A stretch of 64,000 nt of DNA, taken from positions 30,376 through 94,375 of the IMG/VR virus record IMGVR_UViG_3300037258_001214. The stretch is one strand, 5' to 3'. Below, piece by piece: positions 62,384-64,000 of this stretch (position 1 is its first letter; each line of letters begins with the position of its first letter). The DNA is from a virus. A program made the translations under genes and the position numbers. The notes beneath the pieces were generated by a model. The model did no database searches. It saw only the letters and a list, made by a program, of their open reading frames with translations, and was not told the origin of the DNA.

Positions 62384-64000
62384 TTGGGATACGCCGAGAA
62401 ACGCGGCACAGGGGACCGCGCCTACTGGCGCGGCCGGTACAAGACCGACCCCGGAAAGTACGGCACCGTCTCTCACCCCGACGGGTCGGTCGTCAAGTTC
62501 CGCACCAGGAAAGAAGCCGAGCGCGCCGCCGGCGCAGAGGAGACCGCCCGCGGGCAGGCCGTACGCCAGGCCGCCGCCGAGGAGGAAGCGGGCCGGATGA
62601 CGTTCGCCGCCTGGGCCAGCACGTGGCACGCCGGCCTGCCCGACCTCGACCCCGACACCCTGGACGGCTACCGGTCCATCATCGAGTACCACCTCCTGGT
62701 GCCGTTCGGGGACAGGTGGCTGGACGAGATCAGCCGCGCGGACATCGACCGCTGGGAAGCCGCTGAGCGCGCCCGCGGGTACAAGCCGCAGGGCATCGCG
62801 AACCGCCGCAACCTGCTCTCCATGATCCTGGCCGACGCCGCCGGCGACCCCGCCGTCACCCTCGCCGCGAACCCCGCGGCCAGGAGAAGGAGACGGGGCA
62901 GGCGCGCCGGCCCGGAGCCCGGAGACGACGGAGACGATGACGACGAGGATGACGAGCAGCACGCGAAAGTGATCACCACCCCGCTCGGCGCCCTGCTGAT
63001 CGCCGAGCGGTGCGCCATCATGTCCGGCCGGGACGACGAGTGCGTCCTGGTGACCCTCGGCTACTACACGGGCCTGCGGTGGGGGGAGCTGGCCGGCCTG
63101 GAGGTGCCCTTCGTCCGGCCGGGGAAGATCCGGGTCCGGTGGCAGCTGCGCCGCGACCGGGTCCGCAAGCGGCCCAAGTTCGGGAAGGTCCGCGAGGCGG
63201 ACGTGCCCCCGTTTCTCGGCCGGCTCATCGCCGGGCACCTCGAGCGGACGAGACCGCAGCCCTGCTCCTGCCACGGCCGCGCGTACGTGTTCAGCGGCCT
63301 CGGCCGGGCCCGCGGCGCCCGCCAGGGCGTCACCGTCGCCGAAGTCGCCCGGCAGGCCGGGGTGGCGCAGGCCACGGTGTCCGCGGCACTGAACCGGCCC
63401 GCCACCGTGGCACCCGCCACCCGCGCGAGGATCGGGCAGGCCATCGAGGCCACCGGGTGGTCCCGGGACCAGGGGACCAGGCCCGCGCACCTGTACCGGT
63501 CAGGGTTCGGCCAGTGGGCGTGGGGACCCGCGGTGTCCGGCTGGTACCCGGAGCGGGCACCGATGCCGCGCCGGGTCGTGCCGGTCATGGCCGCGCCGTG
63601 GCCTGGCGTCCCGGCCCGCGGCCGGGGGAACACGGCCCGGGCCGACGCCTGCTGGACGCCGCTGGCCGAGGGGATGACCCCGCACGGCCTCCGGCACGCG
63701 CACAAGAGCCTGATGGCCGAGCTGCGGACCCCCGAGGTGCTCTCCCATGACCGGCTCGGCCACGAGATGCCGGGGATCGCGGGGATCTACTCCCACCCGA
63801 CCCCCCCGATGCGCGCAGAGCTGATGGCGGGGCTGACGGCGTGCTGGGAGAAGGCGCTGGACGAGCGGCTGGCCATGTGCCCGGACTCGCCGGTCCCGGT
63901 GCTCGCCGCGCTGCTGCGGGAGCGGGCGGCGGGTTTTTCTCCCAGGATTCTCCCCGATGATCTTGGAACCGGCTACCTGAGAGCGGTCCCAGACCTCTGA
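62384..64000 (+). CDS. int: Tyrosine integrase with LacI-type HTH insertion
   Basis: A 538-residue site-specific recombinase. The N-terminal SAM-like core-binding domain (about 70-180) is followed by the catalytic domain: R232 ('TGLRWGEL'), 'HGLRH' (H434, R437), 'GHEMPGIAGIYSH' with the nucleophile Y469. Between R and HxxR, residues about 316-361 read 'VTVAEVARQAGVAQATVSAALNRPATVAPATRARIGQAIEATGW', a canonical LacI HTH (key parts). An acidic run 'DDGDDDDEDDE' precedes the catalytic domain. Start TTG 62384 (AAGGGGA SD); GTG 62348 is an alternative. The stop is the last codon of the window, so the protein is complete. Confidence 0.9.
   Translation: MGYAEKRGTGDRAYWRGRYKTDPGKYGTVSHPDGSVVKFRTRKEAERAAGAEETARGQAVRQAAAEEEAGRMTFAAWASTWHAGLPDLDPDTLDGYRSIIEYHLLVPFGDRWLDEISRADIDRWEAAERARGYKPQGIANRRNLLSMILADAAGDPAVTLAANPAARRRRRGRRAGPEPGDDGDDDDEDDEQHAKVITTPLGALLIAERCAIMSGRDDECVLVTLGYYTGLRWGELAGLEVPFVRPGKIRVRWQLRRDRVRKRPKFGKVREADVPPFLGRLIAGHLERTRPQPCSCHGRAYVFSGLGRARGARQGVTVAEVARQAGVAQATVSAALNRPATVAPATRARIGQAIEATGWSRDQGTRPAHLYRSGFGQWAWGPAVSGWYPERAPMPRRVVPVMAAPWPGVPARGRGNTARADACWTPLAEGMTPHGLRHAHKSLMAELRTPEVLSHDRLGHEMPGIAGIYSHPTPPMRAELMAGLTACWEKALDERLAMCPDSPVPVLAALLRERAAGFSPRILPDDLGTGYLRAVPDL

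Overview
The window is high-GC (about 70%) actinobacterial DNA. WhiB, TraB/FtsK, DUF2637 and Methyltransf_19 proteins, GTG/TTG starts and 4-bp start/stop overlaps (ATGA, GTGA) all fit a Streptomyces-, Streptosporangiales- or Frankia-like host. Most of it is one siphophage-type prophage or phage-like integrative element with HK97-type head genes and a long tail. The genus, the attachment-site ends and any replication gene cannot be read from this window.

Layout. (1) 1-4.7 kb: a leftward operon of an XRE regulator, small FRDEK proteins, a zinc-ribbon protein and two Methyltransf_19 methyltransferases, convergent with a membrane-anchored protein; probably host DNA. (2) 4.86-6.7 kb: small leftward genes behind a good sigma70-type promoter, and a GntR repressor. 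(3) 6.7-13.4 kb: a rightward cluster typical of actinomycete conjugative elements (AICEs): WhiB, TraB-like translocase, SpdB-like and DUF2637 membrane proteins and small Zn proteins, with a GCGGCAC repeat cluster just behind traB. (4) 13.5-16.9 kb: endolysin, holin and terminase. (5) 17-30.6 kb: accessory genes, portal, many small proteins, a BCS1-like AAA+ ATPase, a DEDD-type RNase, scaffold and major capsid protein. (6) 30.6-41.3 kb: head completion and neck, major tail protein and frameshifted tail-assembly chaperones, interrupted by a leftward DUF6221 island at 34.9-37.3 kb. (7) 41.3-57.2 kb: tape measure, distal tail and fibre genes, interrupted by two HNH endonuclease genes and one reversed cargo gene, closed by a terminator at 57.9 kb. 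(8) 58-64 kb: a leftward group (excisionase-like HTH, SNF2 helicase-DNA methyltransferase, XF1762-like protein, secreted protein) and a divergent tyrosine integrase.

The most unusual features are these. A recurrent 5' leader made of two short hairpins with mostly NAA loops sits before about ten late genes or gene groups, with covarying first stems. One HNH insertion has a second, synonymously recoded copy of the interrupted gene's 3' end, and the second HNH gene follows a similarly AT-rich 3' end. The integrase carries a LacI-type HTH inserted in its catalytic region. A conjugative-type DNA transfer cassette sits in a phage gene layout. Several frames look broken (17.7, 19.1, 31.3 and 59.2 kb), from real decay or from sequencing or assembly indels.
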